Part shown: piece by piece, positions 1 to 14,121 of the stretch
Layout: every line of letters starts with the position of its first letter
Position numbering within the stretch: position 1 is the first letter of the stretch
Assembly: GCA_037975125.1 (NCBI GenBank)
Contig: CM075852.1
Coordinates: 18,687,297-18,751,296, forward strand
Direction of reading: 5' to 3'
Length of the DNA: 64,000 bases
DNA from: Latrodectus hesperus
Lineage: Eukaryota > Arthropoda > Arachnida > Araneae > Theridiidae
Notes under the pieces: generated by a model
Database searches by the model: none
Seen by the model: only the letters and a program-made list of their open reading frames with translations
Told to the model about the DNA's origin: nothing
Translations under genes and position numbers: made by a program

Positions 1-1904
1 GGAAGTTTAGCAACATATAACAAACTGGGAAAGCACTTGTTCCATGAAGGTTCGGATATTTTGTTCTAATCAATAGATCTGGCGTGATGTAAAGCTAAAA
101 GTATGAATATCCATTATACAGGAATCGAACCAATCACCACGTGAATTGCTCGCGTAATTCACCTCGATTATTGAGGCTCTATATTCTGACTTGTTGCGTT
201 TTTCTTCCTTCCTTTTAATTTGTAAAAACAATTTATAACTACTTTGGGTAATGTATGTAGTATATATATATATATAATTTCAAAATAATTGTCAAATATC
301 ATATAGGACAATAATATAACGAGAGATTTTTCTCATCTATGAAATACTTTACCACTGTTTTTATATAATATAAGCATAAGAGATACATAATAGATAATTT
401 TAAAAGGGTAAAAAGTAAGATTATTTTGGTTTTAAGATTGTATAAAATAAAAAAAACAACATAAAATGATAGTTACAATTTCAGTTAAATTAAAAAAAAT
501 TTTACGGACTTGGAATTTGATCTCTTTCATTTCATCTAATGATCTCTAAAATTTGACTGTAGTTAATTTTATTTTCTACATACTAGATATGTGACAAGTA
601 AAGCACAGTAAAAATAAAAACCACTATTTTACAAAATTCCTTTTTCCATATTTCTGATTTGGGAATAGTATGATAGCGTGGAAAAATATAAAATGCAGTG
701 ATTCTAGAAAAATTCGAGTGAAATTTTAGCTGCACCGACTATAAAGTTTCCGGTGTCTTTGTAGAGATTGTAAAAATGTTTCCTTTTGTAGTAAAATTCA
801 GCAACACAGCTTTAGTTTACGAGATTTCACTATGATTTTTCTCTGAAAAAGCAGTTTCCCTTTTATGCTATGGTTTCGATATTTCTATCCCTTTTATGAC
901 AAAACTGTCTGTTTTGGTTGCATTGTCCATTTATAAAAGGCACTTTATTGGCTTGGACATGTAGAGTGGAATCTGAGGTTAGCTAGGCATTAAGACTAGC
1001 TGTAATCGCCAAATGTTAGCCCTCCATAAATGTGTTGTAACCTTAATGCGACATTCATACCACAAAAAAATCGCATTTACGGCTGTTTTATGACTGAGAA
1101 ATTTTACGTCATTTTTACGATGGTGATGAGTAAACATAAATTGTATATGAAGTAATATTCATTATTATCCGCATTGTTTTCCTATAAAAAATATATTCGG
1201 CTTTATTAATCTTTCTTTGTTTTTTCTTGTTATTCAGACTCTTTAATTTCAGAAGAATTTTTTTAACCTTTAGGATTATTTTTGAGTTTTTTTAGCATTT
1301 GGAAATATTTTGACATTTCCCTTTTTTATTAATCATTATGTATGTTATTTCAAGATCCTACGAAGTTCTAGTTAAGTACTTGCTATTCTTTTAACCTTAA
1401 TTTCAATCTAAGTTGTGTTTAGATATTGTTAAACAAAAAATAGCGTAAATAGGATTTGAGTGCAGTACACATTATCTCCGCGCTTCTTAATTTGAAGTGT
1501 TTACATTATTGTATTATTATTAGAAGTGTTTGCATTATTGTATAATCTTTTAAGTTTTTTTCATTTTAAACATATTTAGATGCATGGTTATTTAATAAAT
1601 AAATATTTATAGAAACTTAAAAAAGTTATTTCACATTATGGTATTTTTGCATTTAAAATACGATTATTCCTTAATTTGATAGAATAATCTTTTTAATCGA
1701 TACGTTTTATTTGTTCTTATTTTAACAATAAAGATTATGCAAAATGAAATTTAATGAACATTTATTTATTAGATATTGTTACCGTATTGTATGAAAATTC
1801 ATTTAATCTCATGTGAAGGATGCTCTTATTAAATAATTCATAAAAATTACAGGATTTGATTTGGTTAATAGTTATTAAAATATTTTTTTATTTTCAATGC
1901 CCAG
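1..1904. other. AT-rich non-coding DNA before the first exon
   Basis: No exon with good splice sites could be supported here. If the exon at 1905 is internal, this is part of an upstream intron. The only notable string is a B-box-like GGTTCGATTCC on the minus strand at 122-132, without a recognisable A box or cloverleaf. It may be the remains of a tRNA-derived SINE. Confidence 0.5.
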
Positions 1905-1988
1905 AAACAACATGGATTTCTATCTTTCGGCCCTGCGAGGAGTGATGGCAACATACATAGAGGGGCACCCAATGGGTGTGCCCAGAAA
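1905..1988 (+). CDS. exon 1 (of those visible) of an unrecognised split gene
   Basis: The acceptor is a pyrimidine-rich tract ending CAATGCCCAG, and the donor is GTGAGT at 1989. The first base completes a split codon. The open frame then reads NNMDFYLSA followed by LRGVMATYIEGHPMGVPR, and the exon ends with AA. These two bases join the G of the exon at 18727 to make Lys, so the frame continues cleanly. The stretch is much richer in G+C than its flanks, as expected for coding DNA here. The ATG at 1912 could be a start codon, but the acceptor before it and the open frame to the exon edge favour an internal exon. I do not recognise the protein family. Confidence 0.6.
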
Positions 1989-3570
1989 GTGAGTGGGTCT
2001 TCGTAATTTAAAGCAGGGTCAAAGCAGAAATCCCATACATTTAATCTACTTCCCCCAAATATATCATTTCATATGGAGGACGTTGCAGTCATGACATTAT
2101 ATATATACACTTTACGTGCCCCAACCGAAATTAGTGAGCACGAGGAATTTTCGTTTGGGTCGGGATTGTGTGGAATTTACTCTCTTCCGATAAGAACGAA
2201 CGCCGTTACCAACCAGTTCACCGCACTCTAGATTAATAATATTTATTTAAAAAAAGGATAATGAGCGATATTTATTTTTCAGTTTTATAATAATGTATAT
2301 ATGTATGTGTTTGTATATGTATGTATGTATGTGTGTGTATATATGTGTATGTATGTTTGTATATGTATGTATATGTGCATATGTGTGTGTATATATATAT
2401 ATATATAAAGTAGTTTAACAATAGAATTCTTTTATGTTATGCATTACTCTGTGTTACTGTATAAAGGAGGATGTATGTTCTAAATTATAACTGATTACAA
2501 AAGTAGTTATCTTGAATAAATACTTGCTATTTAACACATCTCAATATTTTTATACTATTCGGTAACTCTTATAGTTTGATATTCATTTGCTTCCAAACAA
2601 CACTACATTAAAATTGCTGCTTCAAGAAGAATTGCAAATAACAAATTAATATTTATTAGACAGATATTTTTCAATAAAAAATAAGTGTTTATATAAATTT
2701 TCATAAAATTTCTTGAAGCATAGATATTAAAAATTGAGTTGTTTTAACTATCATCTGAAAGAATAGTACCCATAACAAAGGTATTTCTAGACAAGAGCAT
2801 CGAATTAAACAAAAATTAGATGGTGTATGTGATCATGCAGCCTCAATACATCCAACTGTTCATTGGGCTCAACGTCTGGAATATGGTGAGAAGCAAATCG
2901 CTCAACCACCATAAATTACGATTTTTTTTTCTGTACTGGTAAGAGATTTGGAGAAACTCTCCAAGTCAGTAGTCAATCATTTTGTGTATCAATTCAGATA
3001 TGTACTGTATATAAGTAACGCATGTGACCATACATTCTTTGAAATGTAGCATTCCGCATAATTCGACTAGATGATAGTCTTAATAAAATAGAGTTATAAC
3101 GATTACTGTTTAGAGAGCTCTTAGTGCGAATAGAAGCGATCTAGAAGTGTATCCAATTCCAGCTGATTGGCCAGTACAACAATATTAAATGCGCGCTGGA
3201 AATGTACGCTCTCTCAGTGCTTTCAAACTTGGACTTGACAATCGTGGTGCAGTAAATTGTCAAGGACCCTTCCAATAAGAAAAAAAAGACGTAATACCAT
3301 TTCTTTTTCCAGCTTTACCGTTGATTACACATTTTAAGGCGCTCTTGTTTTACATGCAACATAAAGCTACAGTGAAATCAGGATCCCTTAGTTGATATCC
3401 CAGTTTACACCAATAATCGTTGAACTGTTCATTCAGTTAGCTTGTTGTCTTGAAATGAAATCCAGTTTCTGGACTCGGTATTCGTGGCGTGACTATACGA
3501 TCCGTTTAGTCCACATGACTAATGAGTTGGTCTTTTCGCCTTTCAGTGATAGCAGGCCATTGAGATTGAC
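1989..3570. other. intron; (TG/TA)n tract and an unassigned patch
   Basis: The interval starts at the GTGAGT donor. It contains an imperfect TATG/TGTG/TATA microsatellite at about 2290-2408. From about 2770 to 3560 the sequence is less AT-rich and more complex than its surroundings, which looks like old mobile DNA, but I found no terminal repeats, coding domain or second copy to classify it. Confidence 0.4.
2290..2408. repeat. imperfect TG/TA microsatellite
   Basis: The tract mixes TATG, TGTG and TATA units and ends in a pure (TA)n run. It is a simple sequence with no coding content. Confidence 0.85.
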
Positions 3571-3934
3571 TCTGTGGTAGCTTAGTGGTTAAAGCATCGG
3601 CCTTACGTCCTGAAAGGCTGTGTTCGATTCCCAATGCCGCCAAAGATATACGCGCTCGTTAAATCTGTGGAATCGAAAGTCTTGTGGTCGGTCGTTCAGC
3701 AGTTACCATAGGTGTAATGGTGTGGATAAAATTTTCTCTCCCACCAGAACGAAGTTAAATGGAGAGTATAGATCCTCTGGTGGTGCCATCTATTAGAAGA
3801 GCCTTAGAGCAAAGACTTACTTTCAGCTTCGTGGTGCTATGATTAAAACGAAAGACGTACCCATCTGACTTAATTTCGTTGGCACCGGCTAATATGCTTG
3901 GCTTGTCCAAATGTCATAAGTAACAACAACAACG
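3571..3934 (+). mobile_element. SINE family A, copy 1 (tRNA-derived)
   Basis: The head is tRNA-like: an A-box-like segment GTAGCTTAGTGGTTAAAGC and a B-box GTTCGATTCCC at about 3623-3633. It is followed by a long family-specific body and an (AAC)n tail near 3920-3934. The body matches the copies at 22438 and 42055 along its length, for example AATGCCGCCAAAGA, TGTGGTCGG and CCTCTGGTGGTGCCATCTAT. The minus strand at about 3778-3794 carries the CTCF-like core AGATGGCACCAC. There is no protein coding capacity, so mobility would have depended on a LINE partner. Confidence 0.85.
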
Positions 3935-4214
3935 TTTCGTGTGACCGCTCTTAACCCATTGATTAAATATCAGCTGACAGTCATATAATTTACAGACTTG
4001 AGCAGCAATTTTTTGGTACGTTATACTACAATCCTAGAAGTTCGACATTTACCAAATCTAGAATGTGCCGAGAATCTTTCTATTTTTTACGCGAGCCATC
4101 ACAAACTTTTTTCACCAAACAACAGATTTCAAGTACAATATGCGTATGAGAAATCTATGGCACTATTTCTTTATTTAAATATATTGCATGCGTCGCTTCC
4201 GCCCCTTAATTAAG

Positions 4215-4372
4215 TCCGTTGGTCAACTTGCCTTTGCCTTTGGTTCAGCAGTTCGTAGGTTCCAATATTATTTTGGGGTTGGATATATGTTGTAGTTTCT
4301 CGGAAAATACTGTAAACTGTAGGTCATAGTCTAATTGACCCTCTTGCGCAAAAAAGTAACCGTTGACTGATA
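4215..4372 (+). mobile_element. SINE family B, copy 1 (diverged)
   Basis: This copy shares with the sites at 15130, 55229, 57531 and 58970 the order GGTTCAGCAGTTCGTAGGTT, then ACTGTAAACTGTAGG, TCTAATTGACCCTCTTG, and a final GACCGTTGA-type block. The tRNA-like head (TTCGTGGGTTCGAATCCC in better copies) is decayed here. The end is a poor A-rich tail. It is non-coding. Confidence 0.7.
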
Positions 4373-5546
4373 CATACCCAGTCATAAATTTGTTGAAAAA
4401 TTTATCATTCCCGTTTCACTGGATCTTCCTGACGTGCAAGTATCACTTGTATGGCTTATTGCTTTAGTGTAGTAATTTTAATGCCTAGAAGAGTGTATAA
4501 TATGTGTGAGCATTGTAAATTAATATAAATTATTATTAATGCAGAAGGGAACTTAAGATGAAAAATGAAATATTTCGCTTTCTTTTGTTTTAGACAATAA
4601 TTCAGAAAATTACCATCTTCGGACTTTTGACATTTGATTGTTGTTTGCTTCATTCAGAATTTTTCCTTTTCGAAGGGAAAAGGTTAAATTTCAATTCTTG
4701 GTTTTCTTTTATAATTCCCGCACAATTTGCCAAAGAGCAATTTTGGATTCAAAATGTTCTACTGGGAACAGGGAAATCGCTTGCAAGATATTATAAAAAT
4801 GCTATTTTTATTTTTTTTTAACTTTGTACCCGAAGAAAGATTAAAATTCCGAACCATTCCTAGAAGCCATTTCGCCCTTGCCAACGACCATGTGAACCCT
4901 GTGAAAAGGGGGAAAAAACAGTGCACGCCATTAGAACATTTAGATGTAGTGCTGCCATTTTCTCCCTAAAACTTTCCCCTCGCTGAAAATTGCTGCAGGT
5001 TACTTATGTATATACAAAATTACCAAAAAAAATTGTTAAAAAACTTTCGTGACTGTGAATGGTTGAAGAGGTTTTTGGCAAACCTATTTAATACTTATAA
5101 CGACCGAGCTTGCTGCCGAACTTACGGTACTTTTATTTAGTTACGGAAACATTAGTCGGGAAATCCGACTTCCCCAAGATACATTTCTTCGAACTCCAAA
5201 GATGGTTTCGAAGTAGAGGGAAGTATTTTATTGCTCGAAGACGAATTCAAAAGAATTTTGTGAATATTTAAAATTTTAATTAAATGGTTGGCCATTAATT
5301 TTTATTCCCAAAGCTTTTTGGGAAAGTTTTTACTTTTTCTCGTAATTCTCGTATTTTTTTCATAAAAATGTTGAATTTGTATATTTTTTTTCGTAATTAA
5401 AAAATTTTATGAGTGAAAATTAGTTTCCCATTTATAATTTTTTCATGAGAAATCAGAATTTTTCAAACTAAACCTCGAGAAAATTTGCTACAAACGATTT
5501 GTTTTTAAATATTTATCACTTTTCGATATTATAAAGTTTTAATATA
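4373..5546. other. intronic DNA, nothing recognised
   Basis: AT-rich DNA with short open frames on both strands near 4456-4970, none of which shows splice sites, domains or a repeat partner. A slightly G+C richer patch at about 5100-5220 is also unassigned. Confidence 0.4.
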
Positions 5547-6260
5547 CAGTGGAACTTCAACTATCTGAACTTCTTTTATTCGACTCGCTTTCAGAAGAAA
5601 CTGAAAATGAGAAAACGGAAAAAGCTCAAGGAAAGAAATGTATGAGAATTGAGAAGATGAGAACGACGTGCTACTTGAGGAATTCAGAAGCATTTTTTTT
5701 TTTTTTTAAATTTCTGGATGTTCAGAAATTAGTGTTAAAGATGTACGAGAATGAACTACGAATCAGACATGTATTTCCTATTGCAAATGATGTTCAACTT
5801 ATTGAAATTGTTTAGGAAGATGACCTTGATGTCCAAGTTGTAGCAGACACGGAATCACCAGCTAGGGAAGTATTTGCCTGTTTTGAAGTGGATGTAGCGT
5901 CAGCTCGAGAGTGTGACCACAAGCAAATTCTCACTACCAAATAGATGCGTGTTTTATCTGCCTAACAACAGATGAAAGTAGTGAAACAATTTACTCTGAC
6001 CGAGGTGTTCTGCAAACAATGTCTTTCATTTAAAGCACTGTGTCATAATATACAGCTCTTACAACTCCTTTACATGTTAAGGTACTTACCTTTTCATTTA
6101 ATTAACTAAAAGTTCTTTTTCCTTTAAAATAATTTTTCCTCTCATTTTCAACGTTCAATAACTAATTAAAAAGCCCCTTTTTTGAAAAATTCCAATGAAC
6201 CGAATTTTTGATTATCCGAATGTGGACCGGCCCCAATTGATTCGGATGATTAGAGTACTA
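5547..6260 (+). mobile_element. Tigger/pogo-like element, copy 1 (internally deleted)
   Basis: The left terminus CAGTGGAACTTCAACTATC follows a TA. The right end GATTCGGATGATTAGAGTACTA is a decayed inverted version of it. This terminus type (CAGT.GAACTCCAATTATCCG) is that of pogo/Tigger DNA transposons, which duplicate TA. The left part encodes the element's Glu/Lys-rich stretch near 5580-5700. The right part (5815-5990) keeps a broken copy of the transposase C-terminal end, corresponding to the better preserved frame in copy 2. The DDE catalytic core is missing, as in the other two copies, and an in-frame stop breaks the C-terminal piece. Confidence 0.8.
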
Positions 6261-8436
<2,176 letters not shown>

Positions 8437-10060
8437 CTTCAAGTGAGTTGAGCTGCCTACTTAAGTTGTGCTATTAGTAAGCTCATCTATGCATAATTTT
8501 GTTAGTTAAATTTTAATTGAATTGCCTATGTCCCTAAATTGTAAAAATGTACCTCTCTCTCTAGGGTAGTGTGTTATTTTTTGTGTATCATCTTGTTAAT
8601 AATTATTTTGTTAAACTCTCTTGTGATTATTTGTACAAATAAAGAAAAAATTGCTCTAAGATTTAACCACATTACTGTAAAATTCTTAATTATGTTATTA
8701 TAAATAGATCATTTTTTGTGAAAATAATGGAAAATATCACTTTGTAATTAAAATTTCAAATACACTGTCCGATATTGAAAATGATACACCAAGAAGGAGT
8801 GACCAGAAAATTATGCAAATTTCAGTGTAGACGCACCTTACCGAGTTATGCAAAGGATGTGAAATGCGCAGCTCTCTTGTGCACATAGGATAAAATATAA
8901 GGTGAGGAACCGTCAGTGTGGGCAATATTCGAGCCGTTATTGGTGCTTGTGGAAAATAATAGTTGAAAATTTGTTCTTGTTGCTAATCACACCTGTAATT
9001 GCCGAGAATTTGAAACTTTACAGTTTTTGCATTTATGAAATTTCTATAAAAACTCTTTTCACTTGTGAACCTAGAATTTCAATTACGAGTGATATAAGGA
9101 CCTGTCAGTTCGTATGATTGTGTTAGTTAGTAATATATAGGGAATGGAAAGAACTTTGGTACACCATTCCAACAGCTCAGTGCCTGAACTGTTCTGAGCT
9201 GTTAGCTCTCTTTCTTCTGTTCAACAATGATTAATTCAAACTCCCCCTTTGCCGGCTTGGGTATTTGTGATTAATTCGGAATCCAATTCAGCGATGTATT
9301 ATTCTACCCCAGATAACTTTCATGATCAAAAAGTGACCATAAAGACAATCAAACCGCAATCTTGGAATTCTTGCTGACAGGTGGTTAAACTCTCAGCATT
9401 GTTTTATAGAATTATTTATAACTTAATGTCTCTCGGAATATCACTTCTGACAAATATTTCTGTTTTTGTATTAACTTGTCGAAATTTTATTAAACACAGT
9501 GTTGTTATTTTACATATCTTGCAACACAAAGAAAATAAGCGAAAAATTAATTTGATATAAATCTGAAATGTTTATTCTTTAAACTTGGTCCCAGTCTAAT
9601 TAACCTTTGTGTTCAAGAAATGACTGAGCGACACAAACAAGCAAAATATTCATTTGAATTTAATTATTCACGATTAATCTTTTTCAAAAAATGTTGTATT
9701 CATCAATTAGATGTTAAGGCATAAATTTTTCGAATTTTTTTTAACATTTTATATTTATAACAAGACTACCACTGATTTTATTTTAATCGCACTCTTTTGT
9801 CGAGACATCTAAAATTGTCGTTCTTAAAGTGTTATTTAACCTTGTTAAAAAATATCTGAACTTTAATTTTCAAAATTGTTTAATACATATTTGGCTCTTT
9901 TTTTTTTTTCCTTTAATTGAGCCATTTACTTAAAGTGTCTCCTTACATGAAATCGCGATTTATCGCAGTGAAAGAAAAAAAGACTTCTCTTGCTTATTTA
10001 TCAAATTAAAAGTCTTCCCCCTTTGCTATTTATTCATAATGAATATTTTAACTCGTATAC
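8437..10060. other. intronic DNA; hairpin and possible transposon end
   Basis: The patch 8760-8950 is richer in G+C and begins ACACTGTCCGATATTG, which resembles a transposon terminus, but I saw no partner terminus. At 9170-9202 the arms AACAGCTCAG and CTGAGCTGTT form a 10-bp stem. The rest is AT-rich with nothing recognised. Confidence 0.35.
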
Positions 10061-10162
10061 GTCACGTCCGCCAATGTTGCATTCTAATGCAGATGAATAG
10101 GGCGTCTGCAGTGACTTTCAGTTGAAACTGGAAGCCGGGTGTCAAAAATATCGTCCCATTTG

Positions 10163-10174
10163 GCGCACGTGCGC
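10163..10174. promoter_or_regulatory. palindromic E-box in a GC-rich patch
   Basis: GCGCACGTGCGC is a perfect 12-bp palindrome around the E-box CACGTG. It sits in the most G+C-rich patch of the left half of the window (about 10060-10460). This is compatible with a promoter or enhancer read by bHLH factors, but nothing else confirms a start site. Confidence 0.35.
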
Positions 10175-10258
10175 GATATGAATGGGGGGGGGGTGGAAGA
10201 TAAAATGGGTGAGTCACAAAACGAGGAGACAGATTGGGTGATCATCTCAATGGCACGG

Positions 10259-10441
10259 TCACCGGAGGACCGTGAAATTAATATCCGATGTTTGTATGGG
10301 GGGAGTAGGTGTTGGGAGAGGGGGAGGAATCACCGAGTTTCCGGGTAGGTTTGGTGTCTGGAATTTCCGGATCACATCGTAACGGGTGAAATAGAGTCCG
10401 GATCCTATTTTCAGGACGTCGAGAGTTTTTGTGAAAGCCAT
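10259..10441 (-). CDS. candidate first coding exon or small ORF, unrecognised
   Basis: The ATG context on the minus strand is good (ATCATGG: A at -3, G at +4). The 60-codon frame begins MAFTKTLDVLKIGSGLYF, continues TRYDVIRKFQTPNLPG and then turns proline-rich (PPPLPTPTPP). Balanced codon use and a G+C content well above the flanks make the first 34 codons look coding, while the proline-rich tail overlaps G-runs on the opposite strand and looks like chance. A spliced first exon would need a donor; GTGATT after codon 36 is present but weak. The plus strand also has a GTGAGT at about 10208-10213 after AAATGG. No family recognised. Confidence 0.3.
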   Translation of the reverse strand: MAFTKTLDVLKIGSGLYFTRYDVIRKFQTPNLPGNSVIPPPLPTPTPPIQTSDINFTVLR

Positions 10442-10689
10442 GATGTAAATGTTCGAGGAAATTGCCTGAATTGACTGGAAGTTCTCTTGGCTGATCCCGA
10501 GGTTTTTGAATTATTTAAAAGCTTTTCGAAGGAATGATTCAACTGTTTTCGAAACATTTGTCAGCGAACTTCGTTACCTCCCGTTCTCATTAAATCCTAC
10601 ATACTTTTAATAATTGAATGTTTTAAAAAGTTATCTTCAAAAGAAGATAGATTTATACTGTGTAAAGTGTGAGTAAATCATAAAGGTAA

Positions 10690-10860
10690 AAGAAACTGTT
10701 TCCTTGAACAAGTTGCGCCAGAACACATCGTTGAGTGTCAGGGACTATCCAAGCATGATTTATACAACGATATTTTGATGGTGCTGGATTCCTGGGGGTT
10801 GTTTAACGTTATGAACCTGGTCTAGGGCTGATGGCCAAAGAGAACAAGCAACAACAAAAG
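10690..10860 (+). pseudogene. 3' end of a non-LTR retrotransposon
   Basis: The frame reads APEHIVECQGLSKHDLYNDI, then LMVLDSWGLFNVMNLV and a TAG stop at 10823-10825. The pattern C...PxHIxxC(L/Q)GLSKxDL, then a short hydrophobic end, is typical of the C-terminus after RNase H in arthropod LINEs. The same arrangement occurs at 24781-25276 (C..C......SPSHIFQC). After the stop comes a short 3' UTR ending AACAAGCAACAACAAAAG, an (AAC)-type tail also seen in SINE family A. Only the very 3' end is present, as expected for a 5'-truncated insertion. Confidence 0.6.
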
Positions 10861-10953
10861 AAAAACTAGTTTTTCATTAAAGCATTCTTATAAGTAAATT
10901 GACGAATGTAGTGATTGTTGTATATAAACTGTCTTTTTTTTTACTTCTCGCTC

Positions 10954-11169
10954 TCAGCAGCTATTTATTTCGTGTGGACAAAAGCATTTAACATAATTAA
11001 CTTTAATTTTTTTGCCGTAATCAAATATTGAAGTAGTCATTTTTTCTACTTTGATTCTCTCTACACCTCGCGACAACAATGAAGGGATATTACTCGATGG
11101 AGCATTTTGCATTGTGTGAATCTTCTCAACACGATAGCCTTCTGCTGAGTCAAGTTTCAATCTCGCCAC
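10954..11169 (-). pseudogene. unrecognised coding-like fragment
   Basis: A 71-codon open frame begins MARLKLDSAEGYRVEKIHTM, includes SLLSRGVERIKVEKMTTS and ends in KCFCPHEINSC. Composition is more balanced than in chance frames here, and it directly adjoins the LINE remnant at 11187-11960 on the same strand. It could be part of a mobile element or an exon fragment. I cannot name it. Confidence 0.25.
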
Positions 11170-11186
11170 CTTTCGGATAATGATGT

Positions 11187-11960
11187 TTAATATGTTGTTA
11201 CTTTTCTCTCTGTTGTAGGAAAACCTACACCTGGTTCAAAAGGCCCCGACGTGCCAGATCCCCATAGATCAAACCCTTTTCATCCCACAGGTGCCTCTAG
11301 GAGGCCCCAAGACAGTTAAGGAGTTGAGCAAAATTGGCAGAAAAACAAAAGGAAGAGAAAATATCTCTCCGTTCTAGAACCTCAGATATTTTAAGTGTTC
11401 ATTTCTAAATCTTGCCAAGGCCAATTGAAGAGCCTGACCCATTGCATGATAGGGACAGACCAGCAGGACTGCTGGCTGCATACCAATGGTGGACAGATTG
11501 AAGGCGTCATACAGAGAGCAATTGCTGTCTGTTTAAGGAGTGGGTTTCCGAGGTAGTAAGCTCATTTAAATTGTTTAGAGGAAGATCACAACCATTCTTG
11601 GCGAATATATCCGCTATCATATATCCCAACATGCGATGGAATCCACTAAAGTCATACAGGTGTTTTCAGGCCAATCTCGCAGAGATACTGCACTATAACT
11701 TGGCCTGGGATATCAAATATATTTGGCCAGTTTTTTTAAAATACTGTTTAGCACTCTTGCTATCAGTCAAAATACAAATGCTGTTTTTATCATTGATCAG
11801 AGCGTAATTAAGAGCTGCTCGAATAGTTATGATCTCCGATCTAAAGACTGAACAATAGTCAGGGTTTCGGATGCTGAGTCTATTTTTGTCCTCAATATTG
11901 ATGCTTAATATAGATAAAGTAAATAAAATGTTTTTGGAAGTCTTGTATTCAGCACGAAGT
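11187..11960 (-). pseudogene. LINE RNase H domain remnant (broken)
   Basis: Read on the minus strand, the frame has YCSVFRSEIITIRAALNYAL followed by SICILTDSKSAKQYF, the first half of a LINE-type RNase H domain with the catalytic Asp in TDS. A stop follows, then WIPSHVGI in the expected place (its usual preceding Gln is a TAG stop). After a frameshift comes ADIFAKNGC, the NExADxLAKxG-like end of the domain. Near 11450-11500 a faint WYAA..PA.LSL-like linker continues toward the C-terminus, again like the element at 24781. Stops and frameshifts show it is dead. The clade is Jockey/I/R1-like; finer placement needs a search. Confidence 0.6.
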
Positions 11961-12212
11961 GTGAAATGCAAAATTAAATAAAGTTTATATGAGAAGTAAT
12001 TTGATAAAGAATGAAATTATTCACATTTTCCCAATGTTATAGTCTTAAGATTGTAGCTTATTCCTACATTAATTTATCAGTAATGTTACAATCTTAAGAT
12101 ATAATCTACATTGCAAACAGTAAAGCTGGTGAAATGTACTTTAAATTGAAAACTGTGCACTTCAGAACAAATATTTTGTCATATGTATTCTTATGACAAC
12201 AGTGTAATGCTT

Positions 12213-12517
12213 AACAATAGAATATTTCGTAAATGATGTTTGATTTACCTAAAAGTAGGATATTTCGTTAATGATATTTGATCTACCTAAACAATATTGT
12301 AATTTATAAATGACATTTGATTTACCTAACAGTAGAATATTTCATAAGCAATATTTAATTTACCTAACAGTAGAATATTTCGTAAACGATATTTGATTTA
12401 CCTAACAGTAGAATATTTCGTAACGATATTTGATTTACTTAGCTATAGAATATTTTGTAAATGATATTTGATTTACCTATATAAACAGTAAGATATTTCA
12501 TAAATGATATTTGATTC
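12213..12517. repeat. minisatellite, about 7 units of about 42 bp
   Basis: The unit is approximately ACAGTAGAATATTTCGTAAA followed by TGATATTTGATTTACCT. It is repeated head to tail with point changes and one short insertion (near 12480). The units differ enough to suggest an old array. Confidence 0.85.
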
Positions 12518-14050
12518 GTTCCAAATATAAGAGTTTAAGGAGAAAATACATTAAATCTTTTTCGGCATCATTAAGAATAGTTCCAAAAGCAGTAAAAACA
12601 GAAGAGCTTATTTTTTCTTTGAAACCTGCAGTTGTAACTTTAAAATATTAGTAAATATTTTTGAAATTTGCGTAATAAGGGCTTAAAATCTTACATAAAA
12701 TCTGAAAGTTGTAAATCTCATTTTAGATATTAGTTTTTGAAATATTTTATGATATTATTAAAAAAAATTGATAAAATTCTACAAATCAAAATATAAAAAG
12801 TTGGTGTTTTATCGATATAAGGATTTAAATTCTGTAATATGTACTTTAATATTTTTAATTATACTTCACTTAAGACATTTAATTACTGAGTGATCGACCA
12901 TTTTCTTCTAAGAATGTCAAGTAGCTCTTCAAGTCTAGATGAGCAATAAGTGTTTATGCACATCCAGTTTATCAAAATGTAAAATTAAATAAATCATGAT
13001 GTCCTAATTATAATTAAATATTGATTCTAAAAATTCAACTTTATTTAACTTGATTTAACCACTTTACTGAAGTAAAAAACGGAAAATAGTGACAATTTAA
13101 TATATATCTCGATTAGAGAGAGAGAAATCTGAAAAAACTCTTATATAAAATTCATCTTTCAAATAATTGTTAAAAGTATCATTTAAAAGTGTATGCTTTT
13201 AAGATTAAATCATGCTATACTTTCAAAATAAATTTTAAACTTTAAAATTCAAAAATGAAAATTAAGTTGTGTAATCATATTAATATTTGAAAGGAAAAAT
13301 CATCGCATGTTCTTAAATTTTTCAAACTAATTTTTTTATCCTTTTACACGGTATCTAATAAACTACAAGCACACGTTTATTTTTAAGTCGATTAAAATGA
13401 ATAAAATTTGATAATTTACTTATTTCACAAGCGTAAAAATTGGGGAGGGGGAATCGTGTGAATTATTGCACCAGAGAATTCTCGTGTTTCAGCACATACG
13501 CTTGCTCATGGAAACAGTGGTAATTGAAATAAAATAACTGTAGCGTTGTCCTGATAAAAAAAAGTCTAGAATACTACATTTGATTATACATCAAAAAAGG
13601 AGAGGAAAAAAAAAATCTTTAACTGGTACTCAACCCAGCATTTCCGCTTGCAGAAAGAAAACTGGAATAGGGGTCCGCTTTTTCTAAAATTTAATAAACC
13701 TTATTTGAATAATTCAATTGCAAGAAAAGCGAAGTATTGAAAAAGTTTATTTAAGGAGATGATTATATTTATCTAGAACGCAGGGAATAAGATGCATAGA
13801 AATGCAAATGCCTTGCGCGCTGCACAAAAATATTGGAAAAGCAAATATTTACTAGAGATGATTTTGCGCGAATTATTTTGATTGTGTTGTGCAAATAAAA
13901 GTTCTTGCATTTCTATTTTTGAAATAATTATTAAATATTTCGGAGTAATTTGTATTTTATTTTTCGAATGATTATTTTCTTTCATCAATTTTTTTTCAAA
14001 CTGATATTTTTTTATCTTCTCAAAGAAGTTTTCCAGTTTTTTTTAACCGT

Positions 14051-14052
<2 letters not shown>
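12518..14052. other. AT-rich intronic DNA, nothing recognised
   Basis: No supported exon, RNA gene or repeat copy was seen in this interval. Confidence 0.5.

Positions 14053-14116
<64 letters not shown>
14053..14116. repeat. (AT)n microsatellite
   Basis: A pure AT run of about 64 bp. Confidence 0.97.

Positions 14117-14121
<5 letters not shown>

Noticed and set aside
110..185. Possible tRNA gene on the minus strand (B-box-like GGTTCGATTCC)
   Set aside because: No cloverleaf can be drawn and no A box is present at the right distance.
8757..8950. Possible Tc1-like terminus beginning ACACTGTCCGATATTG
   Set aside because: No matching second terminus or transposase frame was found in the vicinity.
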